From: Strigamia acuminata
Lineage: Eukaryota; Arthropoda; Chilopoda; Geophilomorpha; Linotaeniidae
Assembly (NCBI GenBank): GCA_949358305.1
Contig: OX442317.1
Location: forward strand, 4,654,186 to 4,718,185
Direction: 5' to 3'
Length of the DNA stretch: 64,000 nt
A program made the position numbers and the translations under genes. The notes under the pieces were generated by a model, which was not told the origin of the DNA, made no database searches, and saw only the letters and a program-made list of their open reading frames with translations. Shown piece after piece: positions 49,735-61,003 of the stretch; positions within the stretch are counted from its first letter, which is position 1, and every line of letters starts with the position of its first letter.

Positions 49735-51047
49735 ATGGCTTCACAAGATATGGATCCTGATGTTGCAAAGACTTTATTTCGCGAAGGTGTGACATTAATA
49801 TTTTTAGATGTACCACCAAAAACTGAATTTGGAATAGATCACAATACTTAGAATGTGGAAACCGATATCAAAGGTGTCAAGATGATTCCTCTGGGCATTC
49901 ATTTTGTATATTACAGGTAATTTCGAGGTTAAAAATTTGGATTTGGATTTTGCAATGACTAATGACCACAATTTATTTTCTTTATTTCAGTGCAGTTAGT
50001 CGGGACAACCAAATGGCACCCAGAACTGGATTTTTTCATTAATTCAATAAAGGAGAAATAGTTGTTACAAAATGGGATAAATATCTCGAAGGTTATTTTA
50101 ATTAACGTTTAAATTGGTCTGTAACCTGAATTGTGTATCGTTCAATATAGATATCAAAGATGAAGTCACTTCAGATGAAGAAATAGACAGGCTTAAAGAG
50201 AATTTAAGGGAGCTTGACAAACATTTAGGCGCTTATCCATACGACAACTGGAAAAAATGGATTTTCCAGACCTACTACATGACTGGTAAGGAAAAAAATT
50301 TCGTATTTTGTAAAATATTTTATACAAAACTTATTCTCTTAGACACAGTTTTAGAACGGGTGCAGCCATTAAACAAAAAAATTTCGTCAGTTTCCCATTT
50401 AATAACTGATGAGAGTGAATCGTCAACAAGAACAAATAAGAGACCAAAACTAGATGATTTTCTTCCGAAAATGTGTCAAAAACCCGGAACGGAAATTCGT
50501 TTTTCCAAATTTCCTGAAAAAAGTAAGAAGAAAAAAAAGACAATTTTGATTTTAAAAAAGTAACTTAAATGTTTTGTGAAATCACAAAACAGTTTAGATT
50601 TGACCTATACTTTAGATCAAATGCTCAAATCGTATACAGATCCTGAAGACATTCTCGGAGAACTTCAAATGGCTTTTATTTGTTTTATTTTAGGACAGGT
50701 GTACGACGCATTTGAAGAATGGAAACATTTAATCCACTTGCTGTGCTCGTGCGACAATGCTCTTACGAAATACGCAGATTTATATTCAAAATTCATTTTT
50801 GTACTTCATCACCAACTTCAGGAAATTCCTCGCGATTTCTTTGTAGATATTGTCAGTCGTGAAAACTTCCTCGTCAACACATTGCATTCTTTCTTCTCCA
50901 ATTTGAACGGGAACCAACAAGTACCGCACGAAATTGTAGAAAAGGGTAGAAGGTTTAAAAAAATATTTAACGAAAACATTCAAGTGGGATTTTGATAGGG
51001 AAGATGATGATGAAGCGCCTGTTGTTGTTGAAACTGAAGAAATGTGA
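49735..51047 (+). pseudogene. AAR2: AAR2 splicing factor homologue, disabled
   Basis: AAR2 is an assembly factor of the U5 snRNP that binds Prp8. Exons read MASQDMDPDVAKTLFREGVT, PPKTEFGIDHN, GVKMIPLGIHFVYY, then LDKHLGAYPYDNWKKWIFQT and PGTEIRFSKFPEK. They continue with DPEDILGELQMAFICFILGQ VYDAFEEWKHLIHLLC and HHQLQEIPRDFFVDIVSREN FLVNTL, all matching AAR2 in order. Introns are retained, so it is not a retrocopy. Three lesions: TAG at 49849-49851 where the family has Trp, TAA at 50040-50042, and a frameshift near 50981-50986, after which the expected C-terminus (KWDF...APVVVETEE) reads in another frame to a stop at 51045-51047. Splice sites look intact. Decay is light, so the copy is fairly young. 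Confidence 0.85.
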
Positions 51048-51297
51048 TTCGTGTGAATAAATAAAAATATTTGGTCAAAGTAATTTTTTTTGGAATTTTT
51101 TATTTATTAATAAAAATGATGACATTGCAATTCGATTGACGAGTTTCAAAATTATCAACATCCGAAGTTAAACTCTAAACCTTCAAAGAAATTTCATTAA
51201 AAATCATGCTAATTAGACATTTTCTTTAATTATTTCACTTTATTTACAACATCGTCTGCAATTTAACCCGTAGTTTTTCTACTTTTGTCTGCTGCAA

Positions 51298-52258
51298 TCA
51301 ATGAATTCGATGGATCCTAATTAATCCTGAATTTTCACCCGAAGCCACTAATAAATGCGATCCGAAGTTTGGACTCCAAGCCACCTGAAATTAGGATTAA
51401 AATTAGATTAAAATTAGATTAAAATAATATTAATTTTTAATCTCCACTCACTTTATTAATGGATGCAATTTCAAACGAACGAAGATCAGATGAGGTCATT
51501 GTATTTGCGTGAGTTAATCGCGTAATTTCGTCCTGGGGTATTAAATTATTTGATATCTAATAAAAAATACAATTAAAATGCATGAAATCGCTAAGGAGTA
51601 ATAGAATACTCGAGAGGTAACAGAAGTAAATAAACTAAAGTACCATAAAATATTCATTTACTTCCACCAATTCAATAAAACGAGTCTCTAGATTTTTACC
51701 GGTACGTTATCCATAAAAACTATTCCGTAATCCGTGACCGCGTCTCTTTATAAGACTCAGATGTCTTCTCTGGCGTTCGTTTGGCTGGATCGCAAGAATC
51801 GGCCGTCGATTGATCACTTCGAACATCTTGAGCTGAATTATCTGCTGAATTTTTCGACGAATTTGTCTCTATTTTGTCACCCAGATCGGACTCTAGCGTC
51901 TTTAGATTGCAAACATTTGTTCTATAAATTGGCTGCAATTAAAAAAAATATACATTTTAATTTCAATCAATATTAACTAGAAATATATTCCTTACGAATC
52001 GTTTTCTCGATATCCTTTTCTAATTACCAACGCCGTGCAGAAGTTGGGTCAAAACTGTGCCCACTACTTCACCATTCGAATCGCAAGTAGCCGTACAATT
52101 TAGCCAATCATTAACGGACACTTGCTACAAAGAAAAAATGTAAACATAAATTTCAATAATAATTTAACAAGTAAGGATAAAATTACCCAAATGGAGCAGT
52201 TATGTGCTGCTATACATCACGAGCCATTACCGAAATAGCCCTTCTCCACAAACCTTAG
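51298..52258 (-). pseudogene. GTF3C2-like (TFIIIC110) 3' fragment, disabled
   Basis: Minus-strand exons read VSVNDWLNCTATCDSNGEVV GTVLTQLLHGVGN, an in-frame TAG (about 52028), then KRISRKRF. They continue with a Ser/Asp-rich exon ending RITEYGIVFMDNVP, then ISNNLIPQDEITRLTHANTM and INK. The last exon is VAWSPNFGSHLLVASGENSG LIRIHRIH, stop at 51298-51300. The end resembles the last WD repeat of the TFIIIC subunit GTF3C2 as I remember it; any WD-repeat protein is the alternative. A further upstream segment near 52190-52258 also has a stop in the plausible frame. Truncated by the right terminus of X. Confidence 0.5.
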
Positions 52259-52377
52259 ATTCGTTCGCCATAAACTAAAAACAAAATTTTGGTTCAAATA
52301 TGTACCGATGAAAGAAAATATAAAAATGAATAAATTTGACACGTTACAAGTCCATTTATAAAAGTAAACTACCTAAA

Positions 52378-52626
52378 TTTCGACCAAGTCGAAAGGAATC
52401 CTGGTCGAAGTGAATCCCGGTCGAGATAAATCCTGGTCGCAAAGAATCCTAGTCGATAAAATTCCAGGTCGCAATCCAACCGGTCGAAAAGAATCCTGGT
52501 CGCAAACAATCCTGATCGGAAACAATCCTGGTCGCAAACAATCCGGTCGAGAAAAATCCGGTCGCAAAAAATCCGGTCGAAAAAAAACGCGGTCGAAAGG
52601 AATCCGAGTCGAAAATATTCTACCCT
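52378..52626 (-). repeat. Right inverted terminus of X (16-bp subrepeats)
   Basis: About 16 units of GGTCGCAAACAATCCT-type sequence, the reverse complement of the left terminus unit. The last 6 bp (TACCCT) lie outside the shared core and abut the LTR-derived start of A'. Confidence 0.85.
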
Positions 52627-55600
52627 GCTAGTGTGTGCGTCGCGGACCAGCGGGTCCGCCATTTTGTTTATTTGGAGTCAGCTTTAATAAGTTTACAATA
52701 GCAACGTATTGCAACAGTTTTTAAAATTTGAATACCGGTAAATCTTTTAATTTTTTTTATTGTAAAATCAACTCACTGAGTTTTAGTTTTGTTTGCAAGT
52801 CTGATTTTTAAATTTAGCTTTTAATCGTCAATTACAGCAAGATTATTTAGTGAAATATTAAAATCATCAACAAAAATGACATAATTTCCAGCTTTTGATG
52901 CATATTTTGGAATATAATGATTTGACAAAATAAATAACTCGAGTATTTGTTTATATTTACAAATAAACACTTGAAAACAAACTCCGCCTTCGCTTCACTG
53001 CAGCGCAGACCACCAAATAAATCTAAATGACGCTTTAATATTTATTCGAATGGTACAGGCTTCTTCCAACAGATGGAATTTCGTGCGGATCAGATTGGAT
53101 TGTGGGAAGAAGACTGGCGCGGCGTCATGGTTGTCAGCTACGGCATTGGTGGATATTTTAAAACTCAATCTTTGTCCATCCACGATGGAAACTGAAGTTT
53201 GCTCAACGTCACTATGTATTTGGGTGAGTACAATTTCCAAAATTAAGAATTTACAACAGAATAAATTTAAAAATACCGCCATTATTATTTTCTTAGAGAA
53301 TGCACGCTGCAAGTTGTTTCACCAGCACAGCCACATTGGATTCCAAGCGTCGTTGCACAAACAAAACCACGACTAAATACATGAATTATTATTGTTTTTA
53401 AATGTTTTATTTCTTGATAATCGTTGCCACAAGTTTTGTCAAACATTTTTATCGTTTACATCCAAATGAAAATGTTTGCTAATTTTATTTCCTTGTCTGT
53501 TCCGAACAGCATGCAATTCAAATCCACGCGCACGTACTTTCTTCTCCAATAGTCGACTGGTAACTGGGGAATTAAAAAAAAATTGTCCTGATTAAATTTA
53601 AGGCTAGGCATTAGAATTAGATTTCGGCAAGTGCAGGAAAAACCAGGCTAATTCTTTCAAACTCATTGACAACTGGTTCAGCCCAGGAGGAACAACCCTC
53701 ACCATGGGGCCCCCGCTGTGTCCTTTTGCAATCAGGGCGAAAGCGATTTACCTGTGTTATTTCTTGCATTTGTCCGTGAGCTGGGGGGTCGTCGCGAAGG
53801 GGAAGGCTCCTTTAGGGACATGCTTCCAGTTGAGGGCCCTGCCGCGGACATGGCCTAGTCCCGGTGGGTGCATTCCCTTGGTTCGTTCGTGTTTACGGGG
53901 AGTCAAGCTTAGTCAGGGTGGCTTTTCGGGATGTGCTTCCAGTTGAGGGCCCTGCTTTGGACGGGCATGTTGACGGTGGCGGGCATGACGGGGCCGTGGG
54001 TGCATTCCCTTGGTTCGTTCACATTTCGGGGAGTTGCCAGATTTGTTAGCGCGTTTGTTTTCCCAGCGGGCGAGGGAAGTTTTGGATTGGATCCCGGTCA
54101 TTAGTCGACACTCGTTGGAAGGGAGCAGGGAGGACATCTTGGGTCGACGAAACCACTGGACGGATTTATATGCGTAATTTGGTGTTTTAATATTGATAAT
54201 GTGTTTTATTTTCTTTTCTTAATTTTTAGTGTGTTAAAACTTTGAGGTGGATTTGTTTTGAATGGTAAGTTGAGGTTGAATTTAAAATGTTTGACAAAAA
54301 TTTGTGGCAAATTGAGAGTGGCACTTTGTTTGTTTGTGCTGTTTTTATTTGGAAATTTGAATTTTGAAAACAAGCATTATTAGGTTTATGTGCAAATTTG
54401 AATTCGGCGCACTTGTGGGCCGATATAAAAAGCGCAACACGCATTCTTTCATCATTTGCGGGGTCGTCGTGTGCAAATTAGAGGAGGAGGATTTGGCTGC
54501 CGTGCAGTGAAGCCATCGTTTGGGATTGCGAGAAATATTGTATTATATATTATTCTGTGCGATATTAAAAAGTTTGAAATTGAGTTTTAATAAAGCCTAT
54601 TTATTGGAATATTTGTTTTAATTAAATTTTAAAATTTTGACGATAGAAATATAGATATCAAAGTTAAGTCTTATATCGCCCGAGTTAGATGAAGACACGA
54701 TATGGGCGGTATTCAATACGGTATTGTTTCATTCGGTCGTGTCTAGATGGCGACAGCCACCAGAGGCAGTTAGTGATTGGAAACGGTGGCGCCATCTATG
54801 TTTCTAAGTAGTAATGAATCGGGAGTAAAAATCCCTCTTGATGGTGATTATGCTTTGGAAAGGACCGATTTATCGCCCGTGGAAACAATGCAATACGGTA
54901 TTGTTTCGTGCACGTTTATTTGACTCACACGTCAGTTTCAAACAGGTTTTGTGTGTAGGCGATAAATTCTGATCCATCGAAGTAGACATTTGTCAATAAA
55001 ATCACAGTGCAATACCTCGTGCAATACGGCGATTCTTCTTCGTCGTTCACATGGCAAATTGCCGACACAGGATGAAATTCCGGTGGCTGATGGTTACAGC
55101 TCGTCCCCATGCAGTCGGGCAGATGACTAAAATAAAATAAAATAAAATTCTCGGTAAACCACTACAATTCGTGCAGGAACGGAGGTTTGGAACTCGTCAA
55201 CATGCGCGTAACAAACAAGTGTGTCCGTGTCCACCCTGAAAACCCGACATCGTTGCGAGCATTCGGAATAGCCATTGCGATTTCTGTGATTATTTTGAGA
55301 AAAATTGGTGGAAATAGCCCATGCGTCTATTTACACCAAGTCTTTTCCAATTCCAATCCAATACACAAGTAATTATAATTACTCCTATTTATCGCTCAGT
55401 GTGCTAAACTTGTTAAAACTTCACTGCAAGTGTACAAAACGTATCCGATTTTATTGCACGCGAGAAAAACTATATAAAACCCAACTGTAATGTAGATGCA
55501 ATAAACGTAGCCGAATTTATCGCCTAATTGCGAAAAACGTGTTGAAACTCAACAGCAAATGCAAAACCCGTATTCGAATTTATCGCCCGAGTGCAAAACA

Positions 55601-58600
55601 TGTTGAAACTCAATTGGAAATATAAAAAACCGTATACGAATTTATTACTCACCGTGCAAAACCTGTTTGAAACTGAACTGCTTTTCCAAAAGACGTATCC
55701 GAATTTGTCGCTCACGTGCAAACCCGTTGAGACTAATACCGTATTGCATTCCTAACATGGGCGATAAATCGGGTCATTTCCAAAGCATAATAACCATTCA
55801 GAAGAAGTTTCACTCCTAATTAATAGCAACTTGAAACCATAGATGGCGCCATCGTTTCCCCATTACAAACAGCCTCTGGTCGCTTGCGTCACCTAGAGAC
55901 GAACAAATGAAATAATACCGTATTGAATACCGCCCGATTACTTCATGTATTGTATATTACAGTTTTCAATAATTTTACAAATTCAAACTTTAGTTTGCTT
56001 ATTTATATTTCATTTTTCCATACAAAAATGTATCGATACTTTAGAGTACAGGCACAGTAATAGCATTATTTACACAATATGTACAAATACAAGCTGAAAC
56101 TGCTCTGTAAATATGAAAACGCATCCGAAATTATCGCTCACGCACAAATACAAGCTGAAATTGCACTGAATACCTAAACAAGTCATCCGAATTTGTTGAA
56201 ACTCTACTGGAAATCCACAAAATGTATCCGAATTTAACGCACACGATAAAAACTAGATGAAACTCCACTGTAGTGTAGATGTAATAAACCTATCCGAATT
56301 TATCGCCTATTGCGAAAAACTTGTTGAAACTCAACAGCAATTGCAAAACCCGTATTCGAATTTATCGCCCGAGTGCAAAACATGTTTGAAACTAAACTGC
56401 TTTTCCAAAAAACGTATCCGAATCTGTCGCTCACGTGCAAAACCTGTTGAAATTGATACCGTATAGCATTCCTAACATGGGCGATAAATAGGGGTCATTT
56501 CCAAAGCATAATAACCATTCGGAGGAATTTTCACTCTTAATTAATAGCAATTTGAAAACATAGATGGCGCCACCGTTTCCCCATTCCAAACAGCCTCTGG
56601 TCGCTTGCGTCATCTGGAGACGAACAAATGAAATAACACCGTATTGAATACAGCCCGATTATTTCATACATTGTATATTATAGTTTTCAATAATTTTACA
56701 AATTCAAACTTTAGTTTGCTTATTTATATTTCATTTTTCCATACAAAAATGTATCGATACTTTAGAGTACAGGCACAGTAATAGCATTATTTACACAATA
56801 TGTACAAATAATTCATCAAAAAGATGAAAACATTTGGCAGTCATCAATATAAAAGCTAAAATATATTTGTTGACCTAACAGAGCTAAAAAGGCAATCAGC
56901 AAATGAAGGCATATTGAATAACAAGCGGATGAGGGGTTTAAAATGTACAAACATAATCATTTGCATAGAAAAGATAGAAAATTTCAATGTTTTTTTTTAT
57001 TTTATTGGAAGGAATATGAGGCAGGCAACAATATCAAAATATATCTTATATTCCAGCACTTGGTATATTTTTAGGAATTACTTAAGATTGTCACCACCAG
57101 TGACGAAATTAACCATCATAAAGCTCGTTGCAAATTAACTAAAAACGTTTTCCTCTAATTACTACGCGTTCATTTATGTACAATTGCGATATCCTCCGAC
57201 GGAACCCGTTACAAACTGCTTCATATAAATAACAAAAATAAAAACAGGAAAAATTTTTAAAAAAAATGTAACTTCGTCGGAAGATTTACGTAAAAGCTTC
57301 AAAATTTGCGCCCACCCTGGGTGAAATTAGAACAACAAATGCTAGAAAAATGTCAACCGCAACTTGGTTGCGAGTGTCGATATGTTTAAAATCCACTGGG
57401 TTATTCTTTTGTTCGTAACAAAATCGAAAATATCGGTGATAATTTAACAAAATATTTAAAAAAAAAAACTCCATTACAAAAAGCATTTATACGAAACTTT
57501 TTCGGTTTTTCTTAATATCTTGAAAATTACGCCTTTTTTCCCATCACACACTCGAAAATACTTAAACTGGTTCTGAGTTGCACTATTTAAAGTTTCCACA
57601 ACAAAAATAAACAAAATAAAAAAAAATAAAACACAGGATAGTGTCACGAACACAACGGTAAGGTTTTGTTTTTCCTGCAGGCTGAACATCGACATCGACA
57701 TGACTTTTTTTAAATATTCTTTTTGGCAACGTTGAGAAAAGCAGACAATCTGTATTCTCATTGGTCGAAACAACTGGGCAACTCTTGTTCCAATTCGTGT
57801 TATACAATTTTCCTGTCGTAACATTCCATTTTGCTCAGTGTCTTTTTCACCCTCAACGCCGTGAGTCGCGCCACCGGATTATCGTGCCAGCATTCTTGCA
57901 TCACTTTGGTCATGGTTCTCAATTGCTGAAATTAAAACAAAGTTGCCAAGTGTTGCCAATTGTTTGCGCTACATTTTACTCCACGTACCTCGTTCGTGTT
58001 CCACCGCTTCGATATAGACGGTCGTATCTTTTTTATGTAGACAACTTCGTGCATGTCTTCGAAACTCGGATCTGAAGGAACGCAGTCGTAATATGGCAAT
58101 TGGTAGTCATCGACGATGCCTGCAAAATCGAGAGTAAATTGTTTCATTTGATTTCTGCGTGTTTATCGATCAATGAATTATTAAATACCTCCTGTGATGC
58201 AACATCTCGCTATTTCCCATAATACCAAAGCGAAAGAATACATGTCGGCCATTTTAAACGAGTCGAAATGAAACGTGTTTAGACTCTCGTCGAGAACTTC
58301 GGGGGCCATGTAGCGCCGAGTGCCGACGCGAGTATTTCGTGAAATATCAATTTCATTGGTGTCACTGTACCGAACAATAAAATTGATCAAAATAAGCCTT
58401 TTTCCAACTTGCGGATGTTTCTTACCTTAAATATCGAACAGCCAATCCAAAATCAGCAATGGCGCACGTTCCGTTTTTCTTCACCAAAATGTTTTTACTT
58501 TTAATATCGCAATGAGCTATGGCTGGTTTACCTTTTCAAGAATAATAAAAAAATATTCATTTTTAGAAAAAAGTTATATTATATTTCAATAATAGCGTAC

Positions 58601-59578
58601 TACCTTGAGTTCCAAATATCTCCGTGTGCAGATGCGACAACCCACAAGCTGCGGTAAATGCCAGTTGGACCATCATATTCGTATTTAGCATGTGAGTTTT
58701 CAGGTATTCGTGCAACGAGCCAAACTCGTGATAATCGGTAATGAGTAAAAGTTGAGTCCACGATCCCGTTCCTTTAATATCGGCGGCAACAAAACCTGCG
58801 CGTCACACCACGAAAACAAAAAAAAATGTTATTTTGTTCTAAAAGTTGAATTGTGCAAATAAAACATCATCAAACCTAAAATATTTTCATGCCGCATCAA
58901 CACGGTTTGGTAGATTTCAGTCTCGCGGAACCAACTGGATTCTTCCGTAGTGGAAAACACTTTGACGGCGATTTTTTCACCCCGCCATTTTGCCAACCAC
59001 ACTTCGCCGTAGCGCCCTTTGCCGATGCTTTTAACCATCTGAATTTGCTTCGCGATTGTACGTTGAACCTAATAAAACAAAAACAAAAACAAATGTAAAG
59101 TAAATCGAATAAATCAGTGGTGAAATCACAATTGATATTACCAATAAAGGTAATCCAGAACCGGATCCGGAGCTTTCAGAATGACCATACAAGTCTTTGA
59201 TCGTGTCTCCTGCAGGAATGTATTCGCAATGCTCGGCCGAATTCAAGAAACTCTGATGCAATATTTGATGTTTTTTATATTTTTTATAGAAACAAAAACC
59301 GAGCATACTCGTCACGATGAAAAAAGAAACAATTATAATCGGAACGAAAATATTAATGCCGTCATCGTACGCTAATAAACCTAAAAGAAACATAAAATAA
59401 AAATAAAATCACTAAATAACGAAATCTTGCAGCGAGCAATGGCGGATTTACATTTTAGAGTAAAAAATTCTATTTTTTTCGTTATTTTGGGCTCCTAAAA
59501 TGAATTTTTTTCGTACCTGGTTCGGGTGTGATAACTTTTTGGGTGATGTTAGGCCTTAACTCCTTATTACACCAATCG
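52627..59578. repeat. Segmental duplication, copy A' (6952 bp)
   Basis: Second copy of 38747-45698. It starts with the last 71 bp of the LTR, the ATAG and the flank that followed the real LTR insertion. So the copy was made after the retrotransposon inserted. Its right end continues uninterrupted into the rest of the BMPR1 ectodomain exon, so this is the natural junction. Confidence 0.95.
54704..55935. mobile_element. Inverted-repeat element (copy in A')
   Basis: Same element as at 40824-42055, duplicated with its host segment and not independently inserted. The nested 720-bp tandem duplication follows at 55470-56810; the GC-rich tandem repeat and the TATA-to-AATAAA unit precede it at 53805-54030 and 54424-54594. 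Confidence 0.65.
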
Positions 59579-60785
59579 CTGTCGTCGCAGCAAGCAATTC
59601 TTTTCGGATTCTCCGGATGATGCGGCACCAAATTCGCTTTGCATTGCATTAGTGTTTTTTCCTCCGCGGGCAGACATCCAAAGGTCCTTATCTCCACCTC
59701 TTCACCGAACTCCCAAAACTTTTGCACCGAACTGAAGCACATACTGCCGAGTTTGCCAATACATGTTGAATTCACAACCAGTTTTGGACAGTTATCTTCT
59801 TCGCAGTAACACTGTACACTTCCAACTACAAAAACGCAACAACAGCAAAAATAATTATCCAAATTTTAAAATCAAATTAAAATTTTATTTTAAAAAATTT
59901 TAAAAAATTAAAAAAAAAATATTTTTTTTCCTTTTCAAAATGCCAAATGCAATTTTTATTTCTCATCGCAGATACGGAACAAGTAGTGGATTCATAAAAA
60001 AAAAATAAAAAAAAAATAGGACATATTGACGCCACTTGTGTAACCTTGATGATGGAGGGAAGGGGCTTCCTGGAAAATAAGTTGCTCTATTTTGCCACTT
60101 GAACTTGATCTGAACAAGAATTTATTTTAGAATTTTTCAAAAACAAAAATGTAAAACGTAAAAAAAAAAAAAAAAAAAAAAATCCGAAAATAGAAAATGT
60201 TTTTCCAGCCTCATTTAAGTGATAAGAACATAAACATGTGAATTACAAATAATTTTTTTTTTAGATAATTCCAAATTCCAAGGAATTCTGAGTACACAGA
60301 AACCTTTATACAATCTCTCCTACCCCTATTGGCAGAAATTGACAAATTTAGGTGGGATTTTACGAGACTTTTAATTAAAATCAGAGATGGATGTGTAGTA
60401 ATACTTGTGGTAATACTTTAACAAGGTCTGATTGAATTGCCCTATCAATTACACGTATAATGGCAGCTCAGATCGCCACATCGTCCCTTTTATAAGGTTA
60501 TGTGGCGAGATGGATGTTTCAAAATATAAAACATGAAAAAAAATTAATAAAAGGTGGTTTAATTAAATATAAACACGAATATTTCATAGGTGTAGTTGAT
60601 TGGATTGTTCAATCTAATCAAGCTGGCAGCCATTACGAATTAGGATGCGATTGGTTTTGGGTCGAATTACGGTAGTTTAAACGGAACAATTAAAACTCAC
60701 CTTGTTTGAATCGTGTCTGTAGAATTAGTATAAAGATTGTTAAATAAAGTATACTGAATGATGACAGATAAATGCGATCGGCCAT
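57800..60785 (-). CDS. BMPR1: Type I BMP receptor serine/threonine kinase (ALK3/6, thickveins type)
   Basis: A membrane receptor that binds BMP ligands with a type II receptor and phosphorylates SMAD1/5/8. Exon 1 (60785-60701) gives a signal peptide, MADRIYLLSFS-like with a long hydrophobic run. Exon 2 (from 59825) is the three-finger ectodomain: [35 protein letters not shown], then [17 protein letters not shown]. After PEPG come the membrane helix ([20 protein letters not shown]), the GS box [11 protein letters not shown] and the kinase: glycine loop [14 protein letters not shown]-type Lys in [43 protein letters not shown] and a C-terminal [14 protein letters not shown]. Oddity: the catalytic HRD reads HCD (AHCDIKSKN). 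Divergent from the next gene, with 218 bp between starts. The 875-bp first intron holds nothing I recognise beyond poly(A). Confidence 0.93.
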
Positions 60786-61003
60786 TTTCTCCGCAAGACC
60801 ATTTGGAACTTGGAGCATAGCTTGGAGTAATGGATTGACGTACAGGGTCAACGAATAAAATGTCTAGCGCCACCTCTGGATAAATTGCTGCAACAAATAT
60901 TTATTTATTTCGTTATTAACACGCCATGTCTTTCATTCGGTTGCCGTAACTACGGTAAACAAAATCACTTTGTATTTGTTTTTAATTTTTTTCGAAGTAA
61001 CCG
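60786..61003. promoter_or_regulatory. Divergent BMPR1 / ciliary-gene promoter
   Basis: 218 bp separate the two start codons. It contains AGCGCCACCTCTGGA (60866-60880), which fits the core of a CTCF-type site read on the minus strand (AGGTGGCGCT). No TATA box seen. Confidence 0.45.

Larger units (their letters stand above)
45699..52626. mobile_element. Block X: foldback-like composite, 6928 bp, bounded by 16-bp-repeat inverted termini
   Basis: Left terminus 45699-45941 and right terminus about 52378-52626 are inverted arrays of a 16-bp unit (consensus TTTTCGACCAGGATTC), about 13 and 16 units. Near the outer edges both share GAATATTTTCGAC (45707-45719; complement at 52608-52620). Long inverted termini made of short tandem subrepeats are the hallmark of foldback elements. 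No transposase recognised. The cargo is host-like: the ICMT last exon, an AAR2 pseudogene, a GTF3C2-like pseudogene, an (AC)n tract and a hairpin. It lies exactly between the two 6952-bp copies. Alternative: two separate termini from different copies flanking ordinary genomic DNA. Confidence 0.6.

Noticed and set aside
45699-52626. X as a classical single transposon insertion with target duplication
   Set aside because: The two flanks come from sites 6952 bp apart, not from one site, so a simple insertion cannot explain the junctions.
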